Shown here: in pieces, positions 24,353 through 32,142 of the stretch | Position numbering within the stretch: position 1 is the stretch's first letter | Layout of the letters: the number at the start of each line of letters is the position of its first letter | NCBI GenBank assembly: GCA_003139795.1 | Contig: PLGM01000134.1 | Span: 1 to 32,142, forward strand | DNA length: 32,142 nt | Direction of reading: 5' to 3' | DNA from: Acidobacteriaceae bacterium | GTDB lineage: Bacteria > Acidobacteriota > Terriglobia > Terriglobales > Acidobacteriaceae | Made by a program: the position numbers and the translations under genes | Notes under the pieces: generated by a model | What the model was told of the DNA's origin: nothing | The model's database searches: none | The model's input: the letters and a program-made list of their open reading frames with translations, nothing else

Positions 24353-26416
24353 GTGGCCATCCGGTTGATGCCATCCCGTGCGGCTCTGCTTCCGCTCAGA
24401 ATCCTGGCGCTGCTTGTCAGCCTGGGCTCTCTGGGCCTCTGCGCCGCTTTCTCGCAGCGTTCATTCGACAGCGCCGCGGGCAACCCGGCGGTCGCTCTGC
24501 ATGAGCACACCGCCAGCACGCTCCAGAACGACCGCATCGCGGCCGTGTGGCAAATCCGTGATGGACACCTGACTTCCCTGGTCATCCAGGACAAGGCAGC
24601 CGGGAAATCGGCCCAGGGTGCATCGCTCGCATTGGTTGGACCCTTCACCATCGAGCTGAAAGATGCAGGCGTGTTGCGGGCCGCGGACCTGCTCACTTCC
24701 GGCCCCGCCAGGGTGGAACAGCTCACTCCCGATCCGGCTGCTTCCCGCGCCTCGGATCGGCTGCCTGGAGTTACCGTTCACTATCCGCTCGCCGATCCCG
24801 CGGGCAGGTTTCAGGCAGACTGGGCGCTCACGCTGCGCCAGGGCTCATGCTACATTCGCCAGATCCTCACCATCGCCGCGGGCAGCAAGCCGGTTCCATT
24901 GAGCGGACTCATCCTGATCGATGTGCGCTCTCCGGGCATCGCCGTCGCCGGAACCGTGAAGGGCTCTCCATTGACCGGGGGTAATTTCTATCTCGGCTTC
25001 GAGTCCCCGCTCGCTGAGAGCAGCGTGGTGGCCGATCGCGGCGTGAGCGAGCTGCACAGCGGCGTGCCCATCGGCGCCGGCCAGTCTGCCCGTTACTCAT
25101 CGGTCGTCGGCGTCGCGCCCGCCGGGCAGATGCGCCGCGCCTTCCTCACTTATCTTGAACGCGAGCGAGCCCATCCCTATCGCACCTTCCTGCACTACAA
25201 CAGTTGGTTCGATATTGGCTACGGCAACCCCTATACCCAGCAGGAAGCTCTGAACCGCATTCATGCCTTTGGCGAAGAGCTGAACAGGAAGCGCGGAGTT
25301 ACCCTCGACTCCTTTCTCTTTGACGATGGCTGGGACGATCTCAACCATCTGTGGAAGATACGCTCGGACTTCAAGGACGGCTTCGAGCCGCTCACCAAAG
25401 CTGCGGCCGAATATGGCACGGCTCCGGGCATCTGGTTGTCGCCATGGGGCGGCTATGCGCAAGCCAAGCAGGAGCGAATAGCGACCGCGAAAAAAGGCGG
25501 CTATGAGATAGTCGATGGCGGCCTGGCCCTGTCCGGTCCCCGCTATTACGCGCTCTTTCACGATGCCGTCACCGGCATGGTTTCGAATTACGGAGTGAAT
25601 CAGTTCAAATTCGACGGCACCGGAAACGCGGACCAGGTGGTGGAAGGAAGCGCATTCAGTTCGGACTTCGATGCCGCCATCCATCTCATCGGCGACCTGC
25701 GCCAATTGAAGCCCGATCTCTACATCAACCTCACCTCGGGAACCTGGCCCTCCCCGTTCTGGCTCTTCTACGCGGACTCGGTCTGGCGCGGCGGCGAGGA
25801 TACGGAGTTTGCCGGCGTCGGCTCGGACCGGGAACGCTGGATCACCTATCGCGACGGGGCTACCTACGATCACATCGTCAAGGCCGGCAAGCTATATCCC
25901 CTTAACTCCCTTATGCTGCATGGAATCGTGTTTGCGCAGCAGGCGGCGCATCTTTCCACTGACCCAGGCGGCGACTTTTCCAACGAGGTCCGTTCCTACT
26001 TCGGTTCCGGAACCCAGTTACAGGAGTTATATATCACTCCATCGCTGCTCACCGAGGGCGACTGGAACATGCTGGCCGAAGCCGCCAAATGGTCGCGCCG
26101 CAATGCCTCCACTCTCGTTGACACGCACTGGGTCGGCGGCGATCCACGCTGGCTGCAGATCTACGGTTGGGCCGCATGGTCTCCTCAAGGAGCGATTCTG
26201 ACCCTGCGCAATCCCAGCACCGAGGCCCAGGGCTTCACGCTCGATATCGCCCAGGCCTTCGAACTCCCCACCGGAGCAGCCCGCCGCTACAGCGCGCGTA
26301 GCCCGTGGTCCGCCGATGCCTCGCAGCCCGCAATTGAACTCGAAGCGGGCAAGCCTCACACCTTCCACCTGGAGCCCTTTCAGGTGCTCACATTGGAAGG
26401 TCTTCCGCAGCCATGA
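24353..26416 (+). CDS. Secreted alpha-galactosidase-like glycoside hydrolase (melibiase, GH27/GH36 clan)
   Basis: The product (687 aa) begins with a signal peptide (LRILALLVSLGSLGLCAAFS, residues 16-35). A beta-sandwich N-terminal domain (about 50-255) precedes a TIM barrel from about 275 to 600 and a C-terminal beta domain. Barrel motifs are FLHYNSWFDIGYGN (about 279-292), FLFDDGWDDL (321-330), GIWLSPWGGY (359-368) and NQFKFDGTGN (416-425), where D421 is the likely nucleophile by analogy with GH27/GH36. The acid/base may be in DSVWRGGEDTEF, but this is uncertain. The substrate could be alpha-galactoside-containing plant or fungal polysaccharide. The start is GTG at 24353, preceded by GAGGGAGGGG, 4-5 bases away. 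Confidence 0.82.
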   Translation: MAIRLMPSRAALLPLRILALLVSLGSLGLCAAFSQRSFDSAAGNPAVALHEHTASTLQNDRIAAVWQIRDGHLTSLVIQDKAAGKSAQGASLALVGPFTIELKDAGVLRAADLLTSGPARVEQLTPDPAASRASDRLPGVTVHYPLADPAGRFQADWALTLRQGSCYIRQILTIAAGSKPVPLSGLILIDVRSPGIAVAGTVKGSPLTGGNFYLGFESPLAESSVVADRGVSELHSGVPIGAGQSARYSSVVGVAPAGQMRRAFLTYLERERAHPYRTFLHYNSWFDIGYGNPYTQQEALNRIHAFGEELNRKRGVTLDSFLFDDGWDDLNHLWKIRSDFKDGFEPLTKAAAEYGTAPGIWLSPWGGYAQAKQERIATAKKGGYEIVDGGLALSGPRYYALFHDAVTGMVSNYGVNQFKFDGTGNADQVVEGSAFSSDFDAAIHLIGDLRQLKPDLYINLTSGTWPSPFWLFYADSVWRGGEDTEFAGVGSDRERWITYRDGATYDHIVKAGKLYPLNSLMLHGIVFAQQAAHLSTDPGGDFSNEVRSYFGSGTQLQELYITPSLLTEGDWNMLAEAAKWSRRNASTLVDTHWVGGDPRWLQIYGWAAWSPQGAILTLRNPSTEAQGFTLDIAQAFELPTGAARRYSARSPWSADASQPAIELEAGKPHTFHLEPFQVLTLEGLPQP

Positions 26417-26496
26417 GGGCGTGGAGATGAAATCTCAAGGATGCAGTCCTTGAAAGGGCCGCTGCGCAGGCTCCAAATTGAGTGCAACGCTCGGCG

Positions 26497-27663
26497 CTAC
26501 CCTTCAAACGAAAGCTGGCTCGATGCAAACAGCGGCGAAGCGGGCTTTGGCTCCGATGCCAGCTCATACACCAGCCGCTCCAGCACCAGCCGCTTGTCCG
26601 GCGGAGACGAGCGCAATTCCAGATCCGCCCGCGCCACCAGCCGCAAGGCACGCGTCAGGTCGCGGCGGCTCTTGTAGCGGCGCGCCTGGCGGATCAGGTC
26701 GTCGGCGGCAAACGGAGGCATCCTGAAGCCCTGCCACAGCGCCTGCCAGATGGCGCGCGAGTCGCGCACGTTCTTCTCCAGAATCACCAGCATCTGCCGG
26801 AAGGTCCGCGCCAGCATATAGAGATGACCGATCGCCGCGTCCTCGCCCGCGTCCGAGCTGTTCAGCAGGCCGTGCAGCAGCGCCAGCGCGCGCACCCGGT
26901 CGCGGGCGCTGATGGCGTCGGTCAGCTCGTAGAGCGAGCGCTGCTTGGCGGCCAGAACCATGGTCTCCACGTCGCCCAGCGTGATGCGGCCGCGCCCCAG
27001 CGTATAGAGCAGCAGTTTTTCGAGTTCCGAGGAGATCAGCATCATGTCCGCGCCCAGCGCGTCCACCAGCTCGCGCGCCGCGTCGGGCTCCACGCGGATG
27101 CCGGCCTCCTGCGCGGTGGCCACCGTCCAGCGCATCGCGTCTTCTTCGTTCACCCGCGCCAGCTCCACCATGCCGCAGTGCTCGCCAAGGGTCTCCTTCA
27201 GCCGCTCGAAGCGGTTCTTGTCGTCCATCTCCATGCGCCGCGCGTCGGAGGGAATGCGGATGAAGTCGGCGACAAAAATCAGCAGCGCCTGTGGGTTGGG
27301 CGAGCGGAAATACCGGTCCAGCGCCGCAAACTCGTCCTTCTTGGCGCCGCGGGTGTAAAGCTGGCGCACGTTGCGCACAAAAATCACCTGGAACGGAGCC
27401 ATCAGCGAAGGCGTCTGCGCCCGGTCCAGCACCTCGAAGAGCGAAGTCCCGTTCAGGTCCAGGTCCGAGAGGCAGAAATCCCTCAGATCCGGCGGCACAA
27501 AGCCCTTGAGCACAGCCCCGCGGCAGCGATCCAGCAGGAAAGCCTCGTCGCCGGCCAGCACGTAGCCGGGCCGCAGCGGACCCTTGGCCGTAGCGGCGGC
27601 CTCAATCTCCGCCACAAAGCGGCCCACGGCGGCAAAGCCCGCGCCCCAGCGCCCGCCGCTCAA
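26497..27663 (-). CDS. holA: DNA polymerase III subunit delta
   Basis: The protein (388 aa) loads the beta clamp as part of the DNA polymerase III clamp loader. The N-terminal AAA-like domain shows LRPGYVLAGDEAFLLDRCR, then LFEVLDRAQTPSLMAP with VIFVRNVRQL, and the C-terminal collar region includes SSELEKLLLYTLG, ITLGDVETMV and RSLYELTDAISARDR, the characteristic HolA segments. Start choice: TTG at 27663 follows GAGGAGG with about 8 bases spacing and gives a family-like N-terminus; an ATG at 27780 (MVQVLVTSC) adds 39 residues and is the alternative. It follows lptE in the same direction, as is usual. The frame stays open far upstream through lptE, which is an effect of GC-rich DNA. Confidence 0.9.
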   Translation of the reverse strand: MSGGRWGAGFAAVGRFVAEIEAAATAKGPLRPGYVLAGDEAFLLDRCRGAVLKGFVPPDLRDFCLSDLDLNGTSLFEVLDRAQTPSLMAPFQVIFVRNVRQLYTRGAKKDEFAALDRYFRSPNPQALLIFVADFIRIPSDARRMEMDDKNRFERLKETLGEHCGMVELARVNEEDAMRWTVATAQEAGIRVEPDAARELVDALGADMMLISSELEKLLLYTLGRGRITLGDVETMVLAAKQRSLYELTDAISARDRVRALALLHGLLNSSDAGEDAAIGHLYMLARTFRQMLVILEKNVRDSRAIWQALWQGFRMPPFAADDLIRQARRYKSRRDLTRALRLVARADLELRSSPPDKRLVLERLVYELASEPKPASPLFASSQLSFEG

Positions 27664-27821
27664 CGGCTCACCCTCCTCGCAGCGCGGCCCATGAATGCGT
27701 TGTTCATTCGGCTCCAGAATACCCTGCCCGGCGCTGCGAGGCCAGCCTTGCGAGCAGGAAGTGACCAAGACTTGCACCATCCGCTCTCCGCGCCACCTGG
27801 GAACTACCGCGGCGGAACGCT

Positions 27822-28343
27822 CTAAAAGCCCTCCAGCACATCGGCCACCAGAGCCCGCGCGAATTCGCGGCTGAGCCTCTCCAGCGCCGCCGGATTCTCC
27901 TGCAGGAAGGTCGGCAGGTCGGTGGTCGACTGGAACTGCTGGCGGAACACGTAGTTCTTGTTCTCGTAGAGGACTTTGCCGTCCCGACCGTTCAGCGTGA
28001 CTGAAACCACCATGGTGATGAGGAAGCTGGACGACTCCTGCGTCGAGGCATTGTAGGTCAGCGGCGCCACATACTCCTTCAGAATCGTCCCGTGCAGGAC
28101 GGCGTCGGCGCCCGGGTTCGCGTCGGTCGTCACCCGGAACCGGGTCCGCGCGGCAAACTCGCGGATCACCGCGTTGGTCATTACCGTCTCTGTGTGATAG
28201 GCCTCGGTGCGTGTGGCAAACACCGGCACGGAGAGCGTCCGCACATCGGGCGGCAGATGCGTAGCCGAGCCCACCGTGTGATATCCGCAGCCGCAGAACG
28301 TGAGCAGCGCAAAAGCGATCGAGACAAAACCCAACGGGCGCAT
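27822..28343 (-). CDS. lptE: LPS-assembly lipoprotein LptE
   Basis: The 173-aa outer-membrane lipoprotein has a signal peptide with the lipobox FCGC (residues about 16-19) followed by GYHTVG, the typical start of LptE. The rest fits the LptE fold (LSVPVFATRTEAYHTE, TTDANPGADAVLHGTI, SFLITMVVSVTLNGRDGK, YVFRQQFQSTTDLPTF). LptE plugs LptD, the translocon inserting LPS in the outer membrane; no lptD lies in this window. It is immediately before holA in the operon, the usual acidobacterial and proteobacterial arrangement. The ATG at 28343 lacks a strong ribosome binding site. Confidence 0.9.
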   Translation of the reverse strand: MRPLGFVSIAFALLTFCGCGYHTVGSATHLPPDVRTLSVPVFATRTEAYHTETVMTNAVIREFAARTRFRVTTDANPGADAVLHGTILKEYVAPLTYNASTQESSSFLITMVVSVTLNGRDGKVLYENKNYVFRQQFQSTTDLPTFLQENPAALERLSREFARALVADVLEGF

Positions 28344-28380
28344 GACTCATCTTATCGCGCAGCCTTGCCCAGCTGTGCAG

Positions 28381-29220
28381 CTAGACCCAGGCGGTCGCCA
28401 CCATGCCCAGTTTCACGGCAGACAATTTGAGGCCGTCGGCTCGGTCTTTGAAGTAGAGGTCGTTCAGTTGGTCTGAATCCAACTGCTCAGAGCGCTGAAA
28501 TCCCGCGCGGCGCAGTTCCGACTCCAATGTTTCCGGCGTAAAGAAGAGCTGGAATGGCTCTCCGTTAGCGGCAACGCGCCCGGCCAGTGCGTCGAAGGCC
28601 TTGCGGCCGATTGGGCTCAGGGTCTCCGGCGCGAGCGCGTAATCGAAGCCCACGCCGCTCCCGGCCGGCAGTTGCGCAATGGCCTCCAGCGTGGCGCGGA
28701 ATGCTTCCAGCGTCAGGTAGGGAACCACTCCCAGCCAGCCAAAGAACGCGGACCTTCGTGCATCGAAGCCCGCCTCGGCCAGCCCCTCGGCCAGCGTATG
28801 GTGCTCAAAGTCCAGCGCAACAAACGTCAGGCTGTGAGGCAGCTCGATGCCGGCTTCGGCCAGCATCGCCCGCTTCCACTCCTGCGTGGCGGGAAAGTCC
28901 ACTTCGAACACCCGCAGTTCGGGGAACGGATTGCGATAGGCAAAGGTCTCCAGCCCGGCGCCGAGGACCACATATTGCGTCACACCCTGCGCCACGGCTG
29001 CAGCCAGTTGGTCTTCCACATAACGGCTGCGCACCGCCATGAAGGCGCGAAAATCCCGCCCCACCGGGTGCATCGCGCGCTCCATGCCCCGGGCGAATCC
29101 GGAGCCGATCAGGCGCAACGCGATGGGATCGTCCAGAATGCGGGGCCGCTCCATGATCTGGTGCGCGGCGCGGCGAATGGCCACACCGAGAGCTGTTTTG
29201 CTGGCGCGGCCGGTCTCCAT
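28381..29220 (-). CDS. Class I SAM-dependent methyltransferase, TIGR00027/LCMT-like
   Basis: The 279-aa cytoplasmic protein belongs to the SAM-dependent methyltransferases of the leucine carboxyl methyltransferase-like family. Motif I is VVLGAGLETFAYR (about 84-96), motif II is RVFEVDFPATQEWKR, and later LTFVALDFEHHTLAEGL and FFGWLGVVPYLT (the family motif). An N-terminal cap begins METGRASKTALGVAIRRA. Substrates of the family are mostly unknown. The start at 29220 is the ATG just before this cap; upstream in-frame sequence overlaps the EamA gene antisense and is not conserved. No ribosome binding site is evident. It is divergent to the EamA gene (54 bp apart). Confidence 0.88.
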   Translation of the reverse strand: METGRASKTALGVAIRRAAHQIMERPRILDDPIALRLIGSGFARGMERAMHPVGRDFRAFMAVRSRYVEDQLAAAVAQGVTQYVVLGAGLETFAYRNPFPELRVFEVDFPATQEWKRAMLAEAGIELPHSLTFVALDFEHHTLAEGLAEAGFDARRSAFFGWLGVVPYLTLEAFRATLEAIAQLPAGSGVGFDYALAPETLSPIGRKAFDALAGRVAANGEPFQLFFTPETLESELRRAGFQRSEQLDSDQLNDLYFKDRADGLKLSAVKLGMVATAWV

Positions 29221-29274
29221 GAATTTCAGTGTAGCCGACCCCACGTCTAGGGCCCGGCGCGTAACATACCTCCC

Positions 29275-29694
29275 ATGAGCTGGATTGGATGGGCGCTGCT
29301 CTCCGCTGCCTTTGCCGCCGCCACTGCCCTGTTGGCCAAGGTGGGCGTGGCGCATGTTGATTCGAACCTGGCCATGGCGCTGCGCACCAGCGTGGTGCTG
29401 GTCTTTGCCTGGGCCATCGCCCTGGCGCTGGGCAAACACGGCGAGATCCGCTCCCTCGACCGCCGCACCATGCTCTTTCTCGCCCTCTCTGGCCTCGCCA
29501 CCGGCCTGTCCTGGCTCTGCTACTTCCGCGCGCTGCAGTTGGGACCGGCTTCCCGCGTGGCCCCGCTCGACAAGCTCAGCGTCCCGCTGGTCATGCTCTT
29601 CGCATGGCTGCTGCTGGGCGAAAAACTCACTCCTGCGGCCCTGGTCGGCGGCCTGCTCATCACCGCCGGCGCCGTGATCATGGTTCTCAGCTGA
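29275..29694 (+). CDS. Single-domain EamA-family membrane protein
   Basis: The 139-aa inner-membrane protein has five TM segments, i.e. one EamA repeat: 3-22, 33-52, 67-88, 97-113 and 118-138. The motif LCYFRALQLGPASRVAPLDK followed by PLVMLFAWLLLGEKL marks the EamA fold. Half-size proteins of about 140 aa are a known group and presumably dimerise to make a 10-TM transporter. Substrate unknown. The ATG at 29275 has no clear ribosome binding site and may be part of a leaderless or short-leader message. Confidence 0.88.
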   Translation: MSWIGWALLSAAFAAATALLAKVGVAHVDSNLAMALRTSVVLVFAWAIALALGKHGEIRSLDRRTMLFLALSGLATGLSWLCYFRALQLGPASRVAPLDKLSVPLVMLFAWLLLGEKLTPAALVGGLLITAGAVIMVLS

Positions 29695-29772
29695 ACGGAC
29701 GCGGACGCGGGATCCTCCTTCCCTATACTGGATTGAGAAAGCGCGTTCTTTGCCTGCCGCGGAGAAGCTCTC

Positions 29773-30339
29773 ATGCCCACCCAGCTCCAGTCCGAAGCCA
29801 ATCCCGATCCTCAGCACAGCCCCGCAGCCTCGCCCCGCCGCATCGTCCTCACCGGCTTCATGGGCTCAGGCAAAACCACCGTCGGCCCGCTGCTTGCCGG
29901 CCGCCTGGGCTGGAGCTTCATCGATGTGGACGACATCATCGAGGCCGAGGCCGGCGTCACCATCGCCGAACTCTTCGCCCGCCACGGCGAAGCCCCGTTC
30001 CGCGACCGCGAACACTTGACCATCGCCCGCCTGGCCGCCGCCGACGCGCTGGTACTCGCCATGGGCGGCGGCGCCATTGAGCATCCCGCCACCCGCGATC
30101 TGCTGCTCACCACCCCCGGCACGCTCCTCGTTCATCTCGAGGTCGAACTGGCCACCACCCTCGACCGCTGCCGCGGCACTGAGCACCTCCGCCCCATCCT
30201 CGCCGACCACGCCAACCTCGCCAGCCGATACCAGCGTCGCCTCCCGCTCTACCGCACCGCCCACGTCTCCATCCCCGTCGACGCCCTCACACCGGAGCAG
30301 GCCGCGGACGCAATCCTTCAAGCCGCCCGACTAGGCTAG
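29773..30339 (+). CDS. aroK: Shikimate kinase
   Basis: The 188-aa cytoplasmic enzyme phosphorylates shikimate at O3 with ATP in the pathway to chorismate and aromatic amino acids. Motifs: Walker A GFMGSGKTT (28-36), substrate-binding D51/D53 in IDVDDI, RDRE with R77/R79 region, Walker B-like MGGGAI (97-102), LRPIL (R140, lid) and YRTAH (R161). The length is within the family range with a 20-residue N-terminal extension (MPTQLQSEANPDP). The ribosome binding site GGAGAAG lies 5 bases before the ATG at 29773. Other aro genes are not seen. Confidence 0.95.
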   Translation: MPTQLQSEANPDPQHSPAASPRRIVLTGFMGSGKTTVGPLLAGRLGWSFIDVDDIIEAEAGVTIAELFARHGEAPFRDREHLTIARLAAADALVLAMGGGAIEHPATRDLLLTTPGTLLVHLEVELATTLDRCRGTEHLRPILADHANLASRYQRRLPLYRTAHVSIPVDALTPEQAADAILQAARLG

Positions 30340-30478
30340 ACCGGAAGGGAGCATCCCTGCGCTCAGGACGATTCGCAGCGAGCGGCCGCATACCTCAAGA
30401 ATGTTGTGCCATTGGGGACCTCTTTGCAGTGGGGAATGCAAGAAACGCTTGACGCCAGACATCGGCGCGCATAACCCG

Positions 30479-30856
30479 CTAGAGTTGCACAAAACCTGAG
30501 CACAGGTCCGATAGGGATGGATCATCTGAAATGTTCGATCCAACTTCGTGGGTCACCAGCGGCCCGACCCCAAGTGAGGAGAGCTGGTTGAAGAGATCTT
30601 CCGGATGCTGTTTGGCGCGTTCCACGCAATCCCACAGCAGGGAGTCGAGATAGTCCAAGTCAGTTCCTCGAAGTATATTGCGCAACTCTGGATGGACCAG
30701 GAAGCTCAGATTGCCTTCCTCATCCCTAAGCACAAAGAGAACGATCGATGCGCTACGCGATGCGGCGTAATGCCGATCCTGCGGCCTGTACTCCAGAGCG
30801 CAGAACCGACGTTGGCGGCTTTGGCCCGAATTGATACTCTCTACGTTCAAAGCCAT
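30479..30856 (-). CDS. Conserved hypothetical protein paired with a HipA-like kinase
   Basis: A small soluble protein of 125 aa. The conserved-looking part is the C-terminal 90 residues: SIVLFVLRDEEGNLSFLVHP, DLDYLDSLLWD, HPEDLFNQLSSLGVGPLVTH and SLSDLCSGFVQL. I recall similar short proteins in acidobacteria but know of no function. The ATG at 30856 has AGAGGG just before it but overlaps the last 104 bp of the HipA-like gene in another frame. A GTG near 30735, after that gene's stop, would remove the overlap and the less conserved N-terminus. The tight coupling suggests a functional pair. No DUF3037-type motif is seen, although DUF3037 proteins often accompany this kinase family. Confidence 0.65.
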   Translation of the reverse strand: MALNVESINSGQSRQRRFCALEYRPQDRHYAASRSASIVLFVLRDEEGNLSFLVHPELRNILRGTDLDYLDSLLWDCVERAKQHPEDLFNQLSSLGVGPLVTHEVGSNISDDPSLSDLCSGFVQL

Positions 30857-31646
30857 TGGCCCTCTGTTGGGCATCGACCATCGTGTCGAGAACATTCTGC
30901 AAGAGACAAGCGGTTGACAGCCTGTTGAGGCATTGCGTGAAGCCGTCGAGCGCCGATGCTGTCTTCCAATCGTCCGGCAGTGCTTGTACCCGTTGCCAGA
31001 GTTTTTCAGCATCCAAGGCCCGTACAACCCTCTGGAAATCAAGCAGTTGCTCCGAGCATACATCAGGGTAGATGCGCGGATCAAGGTAGCGGGATGCGAA
31101 GAAGCCTTGGTGCAGGTCCGCTTTGGGACCGCCGAAAAGGTGTCCGTTATCGACAAAGAACGCATTCAACCAGCCTTGAGCGTCTTCAACAAAGAGAGCT
31201 TGCCGGTTATCGACATGCCCGGCGCAAATGTCGATTAGCCATGCCAGCCAAAAACTGGCCCGGTTGCGGACTCGCTGGAAGCTGGTTCCAGGGAGGATTT
31301 CCAGGAGGCGAATCCCGTCCCCGCCCAAAAAGCGTGAGCCGAAGCACAAACCTGATGCTGGCCGAAGACGCCCTTCCGGGGTTTGCATCCAACAGTCTGG
31401 ATTCTCATCGAGGAAGGAATCGGTGACCAGCAACAGCTTCCACGAGGGAGCAGCCAGCCCGCAGGCGCGATACAGTTCGCTTCCAATGCTCTCGTTGAAG
31501 GGCAGGTTTGGCCCTTGAAGGTTGTTTGTGAACTTGGCTACGTAAAGCAGGCCGTCGCTTGCCTGAACCAGAATTGGTTGTGAGCCACCGCGAAGATTGC
31601 GAATATATTGTGTTGCAAGAACAAAATCGTTCCCCCAGGCTTGCAT
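30753..31646 (-). CDS. HipA-like kinase domain protein (HipA_2 family)
   Basis: The 297-aa protein has a HipA-like Ser/Thr kinase fold. Residues 11-40 (ATQYIRNLRGGSQPILVQAS, YVAKF with K38) match the N-lobe. Then come LCFGSRFLGG (100-109), the catalytic loop CAGHVDNRQALF with D146, N147, R148, Q149 (141-152), and the metal-binding region FFVDNGHLFGG with D166 (163-173). The C-terminal tail is helical. Active-site residues look intact. HipA in Escherichia coli phosphorylates GltX and acts as a toxin with HipB; this short family has no known target. No HipB-like helix-turn-helix gene precedes it. I chose the ATG at 31646, preceded by a G-rich GGGGGGA; the in-frame extension to 31898 has no conserved features. 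Confidence 0.82.
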   Translation of the reverse strand: MQAWGNDFVLATQYIRNLRGGSQPILVQASDGLLYVAKFTNNLQGPNLPFNESIGSELYRACGLAAPSWKLLLVTDSFLDENPDCWMQTPEGRLRPASGLCFGSRFLGGDGIRLLEILPGTSFQRVRNRASFWLAWLIDICAGHVDNRQALFVEDAQGWLNAFFVDNGHLFGGPKADLHQGFFASRYLDPRIYPDVCSEQLLDFQRVVRALDAEKLWQRVQALPDDWKTASALDGFTQCLNRLSTACLLQNVLDTMVDAQQRANGFERREYQFGPKPPTSVLRSGVQAAGSALRRIA

Positions 31647-32065
31647 GGTCCCCCCAAAAAACCTAAATTGAACAAACGCAGACGGACTCCTACCGCGATC
31701 TTTGGGATACACCAAGCAACTGATCAACCAAAATGAGGGAGAGTCAATGAGCAATCTCTCATTCAAAAGACGAGCAAACGCTTTCAAGTCCGAGCTAAAC
31801 TTCGCACTGCGTGGCGCAAGTTTTTCGCCCACTTTTCCACAGACAAGAGAAGGTAATCTCACGTTAGAGGGCGTTGTTTTTCCTGTCAAGCGATACACGT
31901 AGAAACACGTGCATAAAGTTCCATAAGTTGTAGAAACTACTCAATCAGTTGTAGCCATGTCACATGTATCACACTTGCATTGGGCAGGATTTCTGAATGC
32001 GGGAACGGGACTCGAGGATGTCCCGCGTCTAGTTGAAAGTTCTGGCGGCGGTTGGGTTGATGATA
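31647..32065. other. Intergenic region upstream of the HipA-like gene
   Basis: Low-GC, 419-bp stretch without convincing genes. It contains a direct repeat AGTTGTAG (about 31926 and 31948) and CACGTAGAAACACGTG (about 31899), a near-palindrome. The kinase promoter is probably here but no clear -35/-10 pair could be set. Confidence 0.3.
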
Positions 32066-32142
32066 CTACGCTGCAACCTGCCCGGTGGTAGGCTGAGCGT
32101 CGTTGAGGATTGCCTCCAGGGTCCACAGATCGCGATATCCCA
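32066..32142 (-). CDS. C-terminal end of an unidentified gene (partial, runs off the window)
   Basis: The minus strand reads GYRDLWTLEAILNDAQPTTG-QVAA then TAG (32066-32068), entering from the right edge. The composition and helix-like pattern (LWTLEAIL) look coding, but 24 codons are too few to name a family. The other two minus frames are also open, so this is only a probable gene. Confidence 0.35.
   Translation of the reverse strand, partial: GYRDLWTLEAILNDAQPTTGQVAA

Noticed and set aside
24322-25873. Minus-strand ORFs (134, 106 and 258 codons) under the melibiase-like gene
   Set aside because: Antisense to a gene with signal peptide and barrel motifs; no family resemblance.
26497-28350. 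A 617-codon minus-strand ORF covering holA and antisense/alternate-frame lptE
   Set aside because: Only the part up to 27663 (or 27780) looks like HolA; the rest is the other frame of lptE, open because the DNA is GC-rich.

Overview
The window looks like a piece of an Acidobacteriota chromosome (probably class Terriglobia). This is inferred from the high-GC coding style, the mix of secreted glycosidases and exopolysaccharide genes, an lptE-holA pair, and a 14-codon palindromic repeat that I associate with this group. No rRNA marker is present, so the taxonomy is a guess. No rRNA, tRNA or CRISPR was seen.

Region 1 (1-1300) is mobile DNA. A winged-helix/ISAzo13-type transposase N-terminal ORF on the minus strand ends at the left edge on a run of seven A that fits a -1 frameshift site. 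Next to it lies what reads as the 5' end (domain I and following) of a group II intron, starting with GTGCGCC at 1296 and broken off near 960-980.

Region 2 (1333-10823) is an exopolysaccharide locus. A minus-strand operon encodes a Wzc-type co-polymerase/tyrosine autokinase, a Wza-type export protein (1 bp downstream) and an O-antigen-ligase-like polymerase. Divergent from it is a kinase-fold phosphotransferase, and convergent to that a 1002-aa secreted beta-helix protein. Region 3 (10560-15389) holds a decayed fragment resembling a GH105 glycosidase, an intact secreted (alpha/alpha)6 glycosidase and a DHA2-type MFS efflux pump.

Region 4 (15386-22605) has a PP2C phosphatase, a 22-unit 37-bp minisatellite (about 16725-17546), a secreted beta-propeller-like protein, a small membrane protein, an EamA transporter and two convergent CPBP-family membrane proteins. 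One CPBP protein has lost the EE motif. The other carries six in-frame copies of a 42-bp hairpin repeat, and a degenerate copy of the same repeat sits in the beta-propeller-like gene in another reading frame.

Region 5 (22798-26416) contains three tandem bacteriohemerythrins with every iron ligand intact and a mosaic similarity pattern, followed by a secreted melibiase-type glycosidase. Region 6 (26497-30339) holds lptE-holA (LPS transport and replication clamp loading), a TIGR00027-type methyltransferase, a single-domain EamA protein and shikimate kinase. Region 7 (30479-32142) has an overlapping two-gene module, a HipA-like kinase plus a small conserved protein, in AT-richer DNA, and the last codons of an unidentified gene at the right edge.

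The genes work together mainly in surface carbohydrate: polymerisation and export of a polysaccharide, and secreted enzymes that cut polysaccharides. The most unusual items are the repeat biology (minisatellite and coding palindromes), the IS-in-intron junction and the HipA-like kinase pair.
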